A DNA stretch of 64,000 bases, taken from Coccinella septempunctata (Eukaryota; Arthropoda; Insecta; Coleoptera; Coccinellidae). The translations under genes and the position numbers were made by a program. How positions within the stretch are numbered: position 1 is the first letter of the stretch; each line of letters starts with the position of its first letter. Where the stretch lies: the NCBI RefSeq assembly GCF_907165205.1, contig NC_058189.1:15374001-15438000 (forward strand), written 5' to 3'. Shown here one piece after another: positions 23,409-34,300 of the stretch. The notes beneath the pieces were generated by a model. It made no database searches. It saw only the letters and a program-made list of their open reading frames with translations, and was not told the DNA's origin.

Positions 23409-23870
23409 GGTATTTTCCACCCTACTGTTCCATTCCTGCGATTTGCAGTTAAGATCACCAATTATGGTTTTCGGGTGTCTTCCTTCTAGTAGCATTTTTA
23501 GATCCTCTTCCAGCATGTCCTTATCCGGTGATTTATAAGTCGAAATAATTTTCACTTGTCCTCGATTGGTATTCAAAATAATCGATATTGCTTCTACTTC
23601 TTGACCATTGAATATTTGGTCGAAATGGTGATCCATATTCCTTCTAGCCAGTATAGCAACGCCACCTGTGCTGTTAGTCTATCATTTTTGTAGATATCGT
23701 AATTGGGAAATGCTATCCGAACGTTGGGGTCAAGTCTTGTTTCTTGGAGAGCTATGACACCCGGTCTCTTCTCTTCAATCAGTTCTTCGAATTCTGGTCT
23801 GCGGGCTCTCAATCCTTCGACGTTCCAAGAGGCGATTATGAGATTGTTCTTTATCGTCGTATCAGCCATT
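23400..23870 (-). pseudogene. LINE C apurinic-type endonuclease, N-terminal half
   Basis: Reads 'NNLIIASWNVEGLRARRPEF' (catalytic Asn region), 'GVIALQETRLDP' (catalytic Glu) and, after a frameshift near 23.64 kb, 'QVKIISTYKSPDKDM' and 'KTIIGDLNCKSQEWNSR' (catalytic Asp-Asn). This is the EEP/APE-type nuclease that nicks target DNA for target-primed reverse transcription. It is interrupted at 'RVENT' by the 2.35-kb insertion. An ORF1 end lies just upstream. Confidence 0.85.
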
Positions 23871-24139
23871 AAATATTCTTAATAATTTGCTGCATCTTCT
23901 TCTCAATCTCTTCCTCCAGATTCTGCATCATCGCCGGGTACCGAGGTTTTAATTAATTTATAGGTTTCTAGTGATCTTAGTAAAATAATACGTAAATTTC
24001 CTCAAGATAACTAAGATAAGTTGCCTGCTATAATAGGAAAAAAAAGGGAAATAATATATACAACAAAACAATATACAGTGAACAACAACGAGAGAGTTAC
24101 ATTGAATAGAAGGGAAACATTCCGAGGTAGGAAGAATAA

Positions 24140-24895
24140 AATTCATGCTCCCTTCAAACCCTTCGGGATTAACTTTCTGCAGGAAGGGTACACAGTGTGA
24201 CGATCGATGGGACGTTTAATTACCGACGTCGTTGTTTTCAAACTAACCACGAGACACACTTGATCGGAACCGGGATGTAATTCGCAGATCCTTCCTAGTT
24301 TCCATTTGAGAGGCGGTAAATTGTGGTCTTTAATTAGGACCAAGTCAAGGTCAAAGTGCGGTTCTGCTTGATTTTTGAGAGTCCATTTAGATCTCTGTTG
24401 GAGTGTATGTAAATACTCAAGATGCCACCGTTTCCAAAAGACTTGGTGTAAGCGCCGAAGACGATTTAAATGAATGAGGCTCATATCGGGGTCTGGAATC
24501 GCGGTCATAGGTTCCAATGTGAGGAAATGACCCGGGGTTAAAACGGATAAATCATTTGGATCTGAGCTCATTTCCGTAAGGGGTCGGGTGTTCAACAATG
24601 CCTCAATATTTATCATTACCGTATTCACTTCCTCGTAAGTTAAGCTCTGCTCGCCTATTACTCAAACTAAATGAGTTTTCACACTCTTTATGCCACTTTC
24701 CCATATACCTCCAAAATGAGGTGCCGAAGGGGGATTGAAATGCCATTCGATTTTTTCTTCTTGAGCGGCACTTTGCATGACCTGCTTCAAGTATTTACTA
24801 AAAAAATCGTGAAGAACTCAGTAGAGCACTTGTGCCAAGTTCTGCAGTTTTTTGGATCCCACAAATTTTTGTGCCAATATTTAGGGCACAAACCA
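24140..24895 (-). pseudogene. BEL/Pao retrotransposon integrase C-terminal fragment
   Basis: On the minus strand, about 24.89-24.70 kb reads 'TNFVGSKKLQNLAQ', then 'YLKQVMQSAAQEEKIEWHFN' followed by 'PPSAPHFGGIWESGIKSVK', the hallmark end of the BEL/Pao integrase core. After a stop it continues as 'INIEALLNTRPLTEMSSDPN', 'LSVLTPGHFLTLEPM', 'HQVFWKRWHLEYLHTLQQRS' and 'LVLIKDHNLPPLKWKLGRI', which is the DUF5641-like tail. The element is otherwise absent; the AT-rich sequence at 23.95-24.14 kb may be its 3' end. It lies directly upstream of the UQCRC2-like exons. Confidence 0.88.
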
Positions 24896-25024
24896 TGGCA
24901 AATGGACTGAAACCATAATTAAGAATTTCATAATATCTACTTCAACTAAGTGTTTTAGAATATCAATTATTGAATATAACGATGATGTTCTCATTCAGAA
25001 GTTACTTCATATTATAACTTTCAG

Positions 25025-26199
25025 ATGTGATAAAGGGGGAGATTTGGCCTATGTGGCTATTGCTGGTGAAGGGGCTGGACATAACAATATGAAAGAAGGT
25101 ACAGCTTGTGCTGTGCTACAAAAAGTTTTTGGAACAAGTTATTCTGTTCCATATGCCCTTGATCATGGTATGTCGAGGAGTTCCATCAAAGTAATAGACA
25201 GTTTTGCTATCGGTGGTTTGTATACCAATTATGCTGATACTGGACTTGTTAGAGCAATGTTTGTTGCACCTTCAAATGTAGCTGGACAGAATGTTGTGGA
25301 TATTCTAAAGAATGGTAAAAAGACAGATGAATGGGTTAGCAAAGGTTTGTGATAAATTTATGTTTAATTTTCTATAATGCTTGAATTTAGATATTTTTCA
25401 CTCTTATAAATATGTTGAAAGAGACAGAACTAGTCAGAGACACTCCTCGGGTCTCATCAGTAACTAGGAAATTGACTAATGGTTATGAATATCCCCCTAA
25501 ATAGTGACAGGAGATCATCAAATTTAACAAACAAAAGTAAACGAACAGTTTATAATGAGACTGAACAACTCAACAACTTATTTACAGCAGTTTCATAATC
25601 AAGTTGCTTAAAGCTTCCTTTTGTGTCATTTAGTAGGACTAGATGACAGAAGCTTCAAAATTAAAGGTTTGATTATGAAACTGGCTGTAAGATTGAAAAT
25701 GAATTATAACAAAACTAGGGTAACCATACTAAGGATTATTATAAAGTGAAAATAATGAAATTACTTTTACATTTCCCCCCACCCCAGTAAGAAACTTTTT
25801 TTCACAGTGGCAGGGCGGGAGGACATTTATAATTAAATTAATATCCTCACCAATTATTAGATCATATGATAGTCCCATTAAAAAGTTGATAATTTTCAGG
25901 AAAAAATTAACTGAAAGCAGCGGTTCTTCTAGCTAGTGAGAATGGTAAAAGTGTTGTCAGAAAATTGACACAAACAGGTGCCCTTACAGGTAGTGGAATT
26001 TCGCCAAACAACCACATAAACTTGGTGGAACCTGTTTCTATTCAAGATGTGAATAACGTAAGAATTCATACACAATTTTTTATGTGGTCTTTTAATTACA
26101 TTTATTCCATTCAAGGTACTGCAAAAACTTGGAAGGAATCTTAGTATTTCATCATTTGGTAACCTAACTTGTGTACCATACTTAGTTGACCTTAAGTAA
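25025..26199 (+). pseudogene. UQCRC2: UQCRC2-like (cytochrome bc1 core protein 2), last three exons with nonsense codon
   Basis: Three exons encode the C-terminal part of the mitochondrial complex III core 2 subunit (M16 peptidase-like fold). Exon 25025-25344 reads 'CDKGGDLAYVAIAGEGAGHN', 'AVLQKVFGTSYSVPYALDHG' and 'LYTNYADTGLVRAMFVAPSN'. Exon 25900-26057 follows 'ttttcag' and reads 'LKAAVLLASENGKSVVRKLT'. Exon 26116-26199 reads 'VLQKLGRNLSISSFGNLTCV' and ends 'PYLVDLK' then stop. Intron borders are GT..AG. With the normal acceptor, codon 25908-25910 is TAA where family members have Lys (KN*LKA), an apparent AAA-to-TAA change. An acceptor at 25917 (aaag|ca) would skip it at the cost of six residues. 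No upstream exons are found in this window. Most likely a partial pseudogene; a functional allele with a sequencing error cannot be excluded. Confidence 0.85.
25582..25690. mobile_element. 109-bp MITE in a UQCRC2 intron
   Basis: Inverted ends: left TTACAGCAGTTTCATAATCA, right (reversed) TTACAGCCAGTTTCATAATC, continuing through 'aagcttc' on both sides. Palindromic with a short centre, no coding. It lies within the 25345-25899 intron. Confidence 0.8.
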
Positions 26200-26318
26200 A
26201 AGTTTCAATGAACCTTACTATTTATTATTCAAACTATGTCTGTTCAAGATTTAATTATATCAAACTCAAATTTTATTTACACCATCCCTAATAGCATCAG
26301 AACTTGTATAACAGACCT

Positions 26319-26324
26319 AATAAA
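26319..26324 (+). promoter_or_regulatory. AATAAA poly(A) signal of the UQCRC2-like gene
   Basis: AATAAA lies 120 bases past the UQCRC2 stop codon. The target duplication of the following LINE begins inside it (26322), so the LINE landed at the gene's 3' end. Confidence 0.6.
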
Positions 26325-26664
26325 AGTGTAAATAATTCGCGTCTCGTCTTTTATGCAGTGCATATGTATCAGATACGAGTCCCGAATATAATTGATATTT
26401 TCGTGCGGTTCTGAGGAAAAGTGAAATCACAAATTTGATTTTTCTTGCTCCTCCATAAGTGAATTCCGAATTTCAAGTAAGTGGATGAACACTGAACGAT
26501 TTTCATTTTACTATTTGTTTACAAACAAAACTCAGTTGAATTAATTCAACGATCACTCCGCCTGCGGCTTATCGCGGGCGGCCGCAAAAAAATGTACGAG
26601 ACATATTACCACAATAAATTTCCTGTAATATAATCGATACGCACCAACATAAGAAAACAATTAC

Positions 26665-27954
26665 ATGATGTCAACTTCTGACTACAGGGGTGCATCTAGC
26701 CCGAATCAACCAGAAACACAACCACTACAGTACTCCCAAGTAACCAAACAATTCAAGTACCCTTCAAAAAATCAAGCAATTGTTCTAAATTACTATGAAT
26801 CACTGACTTTGAATGAATATGTGAAAGCTATAGCTGAAAAGGTACAAGCCAAAAATATCACTCACGTCTCTCGGATTTCTAATAACAGAGTATGCATTTA
26901 TCTCTCATCGAAAGAACTCGCCGAAAATCTCACAAACCAACACAAAACCCTAACAATAAATAATACGGAGGTAGAAATGAGAATGCTGATGACACCGTCA
27001 AAAAGAATAATATTGTCCAACGTTTGCCCGACAATACCACATGACTCTCTACTCGCAGAAATTAGAAAATTGGGCTTTGTTCCTATGTCAAATATGACTT
27101 CTTTACGAGCAAGCTTGCTGGGTGAGGAATTTTCACACATTATGAGTTTCCGAAGGCAAGTATACGTACAACCAAATGAAAACTTAGAACTGCCATCATC
27201 AGTGGTCATCAATCACGACGATACAAACTACAGAGTATTCCTAGCTTATGACGTACTGACATGCTTCGCATGTAAGGAAACAGGACATATCGCCAAAAAC
27301 TGCACAAAAATACCGAACTTAGATATTGTACAAACTGTTTCCGCTGAAATCCATTCATCGAATTCAAGAACACCAGAAACGAACTATGAGGAAAACGAAG
27401 AAAGCACAACTTCCGCCGGACCGACTCAAGAACAGGAGAAAACAGTAGCAACAGCAATCATGTCACAAGACCATCCCTCATATGCTTTAAACAAACATTA
27501 TGAAGAAAACAAAAACAAAAGACCACCACCACCTTCTACAACTAGTTCGTTCAACTCTACAGTAAGCAACACCAGTCAAATCCCATCGCCAAAAAAACAC
27601 AAAAGGAAAAAGATAGCGGAATCAATACAGAGTGTCTCTGTATTGGAAAAGATCACACCAGTCAAAGAACTCATTGAGAAATCACCTGAAGAATATGTCT
27701 TGAACTACGAACAATTTTGTAATTTCCTCGAAACTACTCACGGCTCGAAAAATCCACTAAGCATAGCACTTACCTACACAAGTAACGTACCAGGACTTTT
27801 AGAAATGTTGTACAAACTCCACCCACACATAGAAGACAGAGCAATTAAAGGGAGGACCACAAGAATCCGTAACAAAATTAAGCGACAATTAAACCCTCAA
27901 GATTTCTCAACAGCCTCTGAATTTGACTCTGATAGTTCAACTTCTGGAAATTAA
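26665..27954 (+). CDS. LINE D ORF1 (nucleic-acid-binding protein)
   Basis: A 429-codon intact ORF1 protein, which in this kind of LINE coats element RNA. Residues ~45-190 look like RRM-type folds ('NITHVSRISNNRVCIYLSSK', 'SKRIILSNVCPTIPHDSLLA'). A single zinc knuckle 'CFACKETGHIAKNC' (C-x2-C-x4-H-x4-C) follows at about residue 205. The C-terminal half is Ser/Thr/Glu-rich with a basic cluster 'SPKKHKRKKIAES' and a conserved tail domain 'EEYVLNYEQFCNFLETTHGS'. A ~330-bp 5' UTR precedes it. Its last 62 bases overlap the ORF2 frame in +1. Confidence 0.88.
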   Translation: MMSTSDYRGASSPNQPETQPLQYSQVTKQFKYPSKNQAIVLNYYESLTLNEYVKAIAEKVQAKNITHVSRISNNRVCIYLSSKELAENLTNQHKTLTINNTEVEMRMLMTPSKRIILSNVCPTIPHDSLLAEIRKLGFVPMSNMTSLRASLLGEEFSHIMSFRRQVYVQPNENLELPSSVVINHDDTNYRVFLAYDVLTCFACKETGHIAKNCTKIPNLDIVQTVSAEIHSSNSRTPETNYEENEESTTSAGPTQEQEKTVATAIMSQDHPSYALNKHYEENKNKRPPPPSTTSSFNSTVSNTSQIPSPKKHKRKKIAESIQSVSVLEKITPVKELIEKSPEEYVLNYEQFCNFLETTHGSKNPLSIALTYTSNVPGLLEMLYKLHPHIEDRAIKGRTTRIRNKIKRQLNPQDFSTASEFDSDSSTSGN

Positions 27955-28630
27955 AGAGAACGATAAATTTATACTTCAATGGAATGCGAACGGAGTTAAA
28001 ACACAAAATGAAAAATTAGCGCACCTAATAAATCTAAATAAACCACAGATAATTTGCCTACAAGAGACCAATTTCAAAGACGAGCATCACAAGCACATTA
28101 AATTTTTTCAGTGTTATCACAAGAACAGACCTAATACCACCAAAGCAAGCGGAGGAGTGGCGACATATGTACGAAATTGTTTCAATGCAGAAAAAATAAA
28201 CATTTACTCCCAACAAGAAATAATAGCAGTTACAGTTCAATTCTACCAGCAGAAGATCACAATAGCGAATGTTTATATTCCTCCGAACTCTGACACAAGC
28301 ACCATAGAAGAACTTGCCAAAACAATAGACCAACTCCCAAAACCACGCCTCATCCTTGGAGATTTCAATTGTCATAATACATTATGGGGATCAAAATTCA
28401 CTGACAGAAGAGGGAAAGAGCTAGGGGAATACTTGGACAAAAACAATTTTATTTTGATGAACAATGGGAAAGGCACCAGATTCAATATTACAACGGGAGA
28501 AAAAACCTGCATAGATCTCACATTCTGCGATCCCCAGTTACTCATCTCTCTACAATGGGATGTAGCCGACTACCTATATGGAAGTGATCATTTTCCTATA
28601 TTTATTGAGCATGAAGAACTACTTTTGTAG
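27893..28630 (+). CDS. LINE D ORF2, endonuclease part
   Basis: EEP-type endonuclease that nicks the target. Motifs: 'ILQWNANGVKTQNEKL' (Asn), 'QIICLQETNF' (Glu), 'GGVATYVRN', 'IANVYIPPNSDTS', 'RLILGDFNCHNTLWGS' (Asp/Asn), 'CIDLTFC' and 'GSDHFPIFIE' (Asp-His). The frame is open from 27893, overlapping ORF1, and contains no ATG before the first catalytic motif; translation would need +1 frameshifting, reinitiation at a non-AUG codon or is lost in this copy. It stops at 28630 inside a small hairpin, and RT continues in another frame. Confidence 0.85.
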   Translation, partial: TLKISQQPLNLTLIVQLLEIKENDKFILQWNANGVKTQNEKLAHLINLNKPQIICLQETNFKDEHHKHIKFFQCYHKNRPNTTKASGGVATYVRNCFNAEKINIYSQQEIIAVTVQFYQQKITIANVYIPPNSDTSTIEELAKTIDQLPKPRLILGDFNCHNTLWGSKFTDRRGKELGEYLDKNNFILMNNGKGTRFNITTGEKTCIDLTFCDPQLLISLQWDVADYLYGSDHFPIFIEHEELLL

Positions 28631-28670
28631 TTCTTATGGTGCTCGTTCTCTTTTGAGAACGAGCACCATA
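28614..28670 (+). repeat. Two adjacent perfect hairpins with TTTT loops at the ORF2 break
   Basis: 28614-28635: AAGAACTAC, TTTT, GTAGTTCTT (9-bp stem). 28635-28670: a 16-bp perfect stem, arms TATGGTGCTCGTTCTC and its complement, around TTTT (28651-28654). They touch at base 28635. The first contains the stop codon ending the endonuclease frame; RT continues in the +1 frame after the second. Confidence 0.95.
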
Positions 28671-31381
28671 CAAACGACTAATACATGGAATATTAAATTG
28701 GCAAACTGGAGCAATTTCACTGCAATGATAGAAAATGCAATTCCGATAATTCAACCAACTACAGATGTCAACTATAATGCAGAAATATTCGCTTCTATAA
28801 TAACAGAAAGCGCTAATGCAAATGTGGGAAAAACTAAACTCCCCCAACAACGATGTGTACCCTGGTGGAATAACGAATGTAAAATGGCCATAGCACAGAG
28901 CAAACACGCCTATTATACATACAGAAAGCGAAGAACAACAGAAAACCTAATAGAGTTCAAGAGACTAAGAGCTAAAGCTAGATACATAGTAAAATCAAGC
29001 AAGAAAGCCTCATGGAATGAATACACCTCCTCAATAACCCCTGAAACACCATCAAGTGAAGTATGGAACAAAATTCGTCGAATTAACGGGGGAATAACTG
29101 TAAGAAAAATAACAAGCATTGTACATAACGACATTATTATATCGGACGACAAAGAAATGAGCAATGCTTTCGCAGAATACTATGCCGAATTATCTAGCGA
29201 TAATAATTACCACCCCGAATTCAGAACCATCAAATCAGATACCGAGAACAACGGAAATTATTACATACAGGAAGAAACTCTAAATCATAATGAACTGAAC
29301 AACCCCATTACAATGAGAGAACTGAATAGTGTTTTGGAGAACGGAAAGAAAACTTCGCCAGGGCCTGACAATATACCATACATATTCATGACACATTTGG
29401 GACCAAAAGCAAGAGAATACCTACTTGAACTTTACAACCAAATTTTTTCCACTGGAACATTTCCCACAATTTGGAGAGAGGCTATAGTTATCCCTATTCT
29501 TAAACCAACGAAGAATAAAATGCATGTGACATCTTACAGACCTATCTCACTCACCTGCACAATGTGCAAATTATTAGAAAAAATAATAAATGAGAGACTC
29601 TCATGGCATCTTGAAGTGAACAACCTCCTCTACCAACAACAAAATGGTTTCAGGAAGCACAGATCTACCAATGACAATATTATAGCCCTGGAAAGTTACA
29701 TACATGACGCTTTCGCATCAGACCAAAAAGTACTTGCCGTTTTCTTTGACATAGAGAAAGCGTTCAACATGACGTGGAGGGCAAACATCCTTGAAACACT
29801 GAAATCATGGAACATTTGTGGAAACATCCTGCTTTTTATCCAGAACTACCTTAAGGACAGGATTTTTAGAGTCAAGGTGAATGGAACAACATCTAGTCAG
29901 CAATGTCAAGAGAATGGTATAGTTCAAGGCGGCGTTCTCAGTACAACTTTATTCGACGTAGCAATACAGGAGGTGGTGAAGAGTGTGGCAGAACCAGTAA
30001 AAATTCTGTTATTTGCTGATGATTTTACAATATTCGTATCCGGTAAAAATGTACTTACACTACAACTGCTGATACAACAAACCATAAAAGAAATAGAAAG
30101 GTGGAGTTCTTCAACTGGTTTCAGTTTTTCTACTCAGAAAACGAAGGCAGTTATCTTCTCCAAAAGCAGAAATAAAGAAACAATTCAACTTCAGCTGAAT
30201 AACCACACTATACACCAAGGGAAACAAGTGAAATTTTTAGGGATGATTTTTGATGACAAACTAACATGGAAGCAGCACATAGACAGCATAAAGATCAATT
30301 GTACACAAGGCCTTAATATTATAAAAGTACTCTCACATCACACATGGGGGGCTGACATAGACAGCCTCACGACCATCTACAAAAGTCTCATCAAATCTAA
30401 ACTGGAATATGGTTTTCTAGCTCACCTCAATACAAGTAAAACAAACATAAAAGTTATCCAAAGGATAGAGTCCAAGGCCCTACGATTGATTACAGGAGCC
30501 TTCTGTACAACTCCCATTAAGAGCCTGTACTGTTTATTAGGAGAATTACCCCTTGAGCACCGCTTCAAAAAAACAACAATTAACTACGCTATAAAGAGAA
30601 CCACCCACCCTACTCACCTTAATCATGAACTGATTTCCCTAAACTATTTTGAAGATACATACCACAAAAACCCAAATATAAGGCCATCCTTTCATCGTAG
30701 ATTGAGTTGCTACTTAAATGATATAAACTATGTCATTCCTGACCTGCTTCAGGCGTATAACAGCCATACACCGCCTTGGATCGTCCCTACAGCTCACACT
30801 AACACCAGGCTTACAAAGTACTGCAGAAACCACATAAACCAACAAATAATTCACAACCATTTCAAGAGTATACAGGATGAATATATCAACGCACAATTCT
30901 ATTATACTGATGCATCATCAACAGACGGAGGAGAAACAGTTGGATTCGCGGTAGTTAGCCCTAGAGAAATTAGAAAATACAAGATGGAAGGAAGTGTATT
31001 CTCAGGAGAATTGACGGCAATACACCACGCACTTTTAGAAATACTCGATGAGCAACATGAACAAGCTCAATACGTAGTATGTACAGACTCCTTGAGCGCA
31101 ATTAAAATCATCGAACAAACATACCCCCGTCACCCTCTGGCCCAACAAATACAACATCTACTTTACCTACTACACCAGCGTCATAGAACAGTCACCTTCA
31201 TATACGTACCCTCACATACCGGAATAAAGGGAAATGAGTTAGCAGATGAAGCAGCTAAAGAGGCACTTGAAAGCCAACACTGTAAGAGAGTCTTCATTGG
31301 AGAAGAAGCCAATATTCAGGTGAAGAGGAAAATAGAAAGCAAATGGCAAGAAGAATGGATAGATAGCCCATCACATCTCAA

Positions 31382-34300
31382 TTCATTCATTCATTCATTC
31401 ATTCATTGCTGTATCCCGTTACCGGGAATGAATCTACAAAAAGAAGAAGAAAAAAAAAAAAAAAAAATTCGAACAGACTTGTAACTTCTTAGTGCTAGTT
31501 GCGACTGTGTGCCCTCCTGTGACTAAAGAGACCCAACCGTGACCTGCAGATCCTTCCACACTCAGGGCATGGATAGTCTCCAACCAGATCTGGCCGCCGC
31601 TGTATCCTTCTCGATTCTCCACTATAACTGTGGACCAAAGACCTCCACTGTGACCTGTCTAACGCTAGTTGTTCCCAGTTATGATTAGCATTAACTGATT
31701 TTAGGGATTGATGTAGTGTATCCTTAAACCGCTTATACTGGCCTCCTGGTTTCCGGGCTCCCTCAGTGAGTTCGCCGTATAGAGCTATTTTGGGGAGTCT
31801 TGTGTCTTGCATCCTCAGAATGTGGCCGCTCCATCTGAGTCGGGCCCTCGTTACTTGAGTCTCAATTGTTGTACAACTCGCGCGCTGCAAGACTTCTGCA
31901 TTCGAAACTTTGTGGAACCATCTGATGTGCATTATCTGTCTTAGATGACGTTGCTGCGTCTGTTCAAGCTGTTTAATATGTCGCCTGTAGGGAGTCCAGC
32001 TTTCGCTTCCGTAAAGAAGCGTTGGGAGGACCACTGCTCTGTAAACAGCTGTCTTGGTCTTCAGATTGAGGTCGTGATTTTGGAACACTCTGTCCTTCAG
32101 CTTCCAGAATGCCCGTGATGCCGAATTGATACGGTTGTGTATTTCCGTGTCAAGGTTAGCCCTAGTATTTATGAAGCTTCCCAAGTATTTGAACTGCTCA
32201 ACCTGTTCTAGAGTTTCATTGTCCAGGCTGATATCTGTTTGAAGGCTTTCTGGCGGACTTACCAGGATTTTGGTCTTGTCAATATTGAGTCTAAGGCCTA
32301 AAGCTTCGTATATATGTTTATAGGTGTTCATCATTATCTGTAGATCCTCTGAGCTGCTAGCGATGAGTGAACAGTCGTCTGCATATTGAAGTTCCGTGAT
32401 AAACTTGGTACGGGTTTTTGCTCTGAGGCGCTTCAGGTTAAACAGGCCTCCATCAAATCTGAATCTTATCCCAACACCTCTTACGGGCATGCTCATGTCA
32501 GCAATTATCGATACAGCTATGGCGAAAATATTGAACAGTAAAGGCGCTAATACGCAGCCTTGTTTTATTCCAGAGTTGGTTGAGAAATGGTCGGTTGTAG
32601 AGCCATTATGCTGTATTCTAGCGGTGTTGTTGGTATGAAGGCTTTTACACACTGCTAGGAATTTTTCGGGTACTCCGAGACGTGCCATGATTTTCCAGAG
32701 CGCTCTCCGATTCACCGAGTCGAATGCCTTGCTTAAATCGATGAAGGCTGTATAAATCCTTGATTGTTGTTCACGGGCCTTTTCTTGTAGCTGTCGAAGT
32801 GTAAAAATTAGGTCCACCGTACCTCGGTTTGGTCGAAAGCCGCACTGGGATTCAGGTAAAAGCCTCTCTAAGAGTGGAACCAGACGATTAGCCATAATCT
32901 TCGAGAGAATTTTACCGGCCACATTAAGCAACGATATGCCCCTGTAATTGTTGCAATTCGACGTATCGCCTTTGTTCTTATAGAGGTTGATAACTAAAGC
33001 GTCTCTGAAGTCTTGTGGCACATCTCCCTGTTCCCAGATCTTGCGGAATAGTATTAGGAGACTATTGACAATGTCCTCATCCAAGGCTTTGAATATCTCC
33101 GCCGGAATGCCGTCTAGACCAGGGGACTTATCATTTTTCATATTTTTAATCGCGCTTATGATTTCCGACATTGAAATTTCGTCATCAAGCGATGTCATCG
33201 GACTATACGCGGGAAGCAGTTCTAAAATGGATAAATCCGAGTCGTTATTTTGATTCAAGACCTGTGAGTAATGCTCCTTCCATCTTTCGAGAATTTTTCT
33301 ATCATCAGTTAGAATAGCTCCATGAGCATCTCTTATAGGAAAGCTAGCTTTTCTGCTTGGACCGTAAACAGTTTTAATAGCTTCGAAAAAACGCCTGTAG
33401 TCATGGTTATCGGCGTAAGCTTGTATTTCTCTAGCTTTTTCTTTCCACCAGCTGTCCTTGATTTTTCTTATTTCTTGACGGACCTCGCGTTTTATGTTTA
33501 TGAAACCTATTTGGGCTGCAACATCGCCAGGCTTGTTAATTGCGGTTTTCATCGCTTTGTGTTTTGCATCCAAAAGGGGTGCGATATGAGTTTCGCTGTC
33601 GGCAAACCAGTCTGGGGATTTTCGGGAGCGTTCCGTGCCCAGTATTTCCTTCGCTGTATTTGTAAGGGATGACTTGAAACGGAGCCAATGAGTCTCAATG
33701 TCGTCGTTATAATCCGGTGGTGTTAGGCTACTTTTGACGGCAGCTGTGAATCTGTCCTTTGTAGAAGGGTTTTGTAGTTTGGATATTTGAAGGCGCTCTC
33801 TTAGATACTTCGGCTTGCGTTGATATTTTGGGCGCATTGAGATTTTCATTTTCGAGATTACCAGCCTATGATCAGTCCAGCACTCCAGATCTGCTCTGGG
33901 TTTAGTGACCAACACCTCTTTCAGATCTTTCCTTCTCACGATCACATAGTCGAGGGTATGCCAATGCCCTGAGCGCGGGTGGCGCCAGGTCCCCCTTGAA
34001 TTGGGTCTCGTAATAAAATAGGTGTTCGTTATACACAGATTGTGTTCTGCACAAAGAGCCAGCAGACGTTCTCCATTCGAATTGATGCTGTCTGTGCCGT
34101 GTTTCCCTATTATTCCCGGCCATAGTTCTGAGTCTTGACCTCTGCCCACTCTAGCGTTGAAGTCTCCAAGGAGAATTATTCGTTCCCGTTTTGGGATTTT
34201 ACTTAATGTAGCAACGAGTGTTTCGTAAAAGGTGTCCTTCCAGTTGTCAGAGGAGTTCAAAGTGGGTGCGTATACTGCAATGATGTTCACAAACGTGTTA

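Larger units (their letters stand above)
17930..23945 (-). mobile_element. LINE family C (Jockey-like), interrupted twice
   Basis: A minus-strand non-LTR retrotransposon related to family A. Reading leftward: the end of ORF1 ('MMQNLEEEIEKKMQQIIKNI' then stop, near 23.93-23.88 kb), the ORF2 endonuclease (23.87-23.41 kb), an unrelated 2.35-kb insertion (21060-23408), the rest of the endonuclease plus linker (21.06-20.36 kb), RT (20.26-19.33 kb), a 1.0-kb hAT MITE (18305-19323) and the RT C-terminus (18.30-18.05 kb). The protein reads through both insertion points once they are excluded. Frameshifts make it inactive, and the 3' end is lost in unrelated sequence before 17.93 kb. Confidence 0.85.

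Noticed and set aside
25911..25917. Alternative acceptor rescuing the UQCRC2 stop codon
   Set aside because: The site aaag|ca has a poor pyrimidine tract, and the residues before it (LKA) match the family, so the normal acceptor with a nonsense codon is more likely. Kept only as a possibility.
31449..31466. A-run at 31449-31466 as a LINE D poly(A) tail
   Set aside because: It lies inside LINE E and is a T-run in that element's 3' UTR; LINE D's tail is at about 35.31-35.34 kb.
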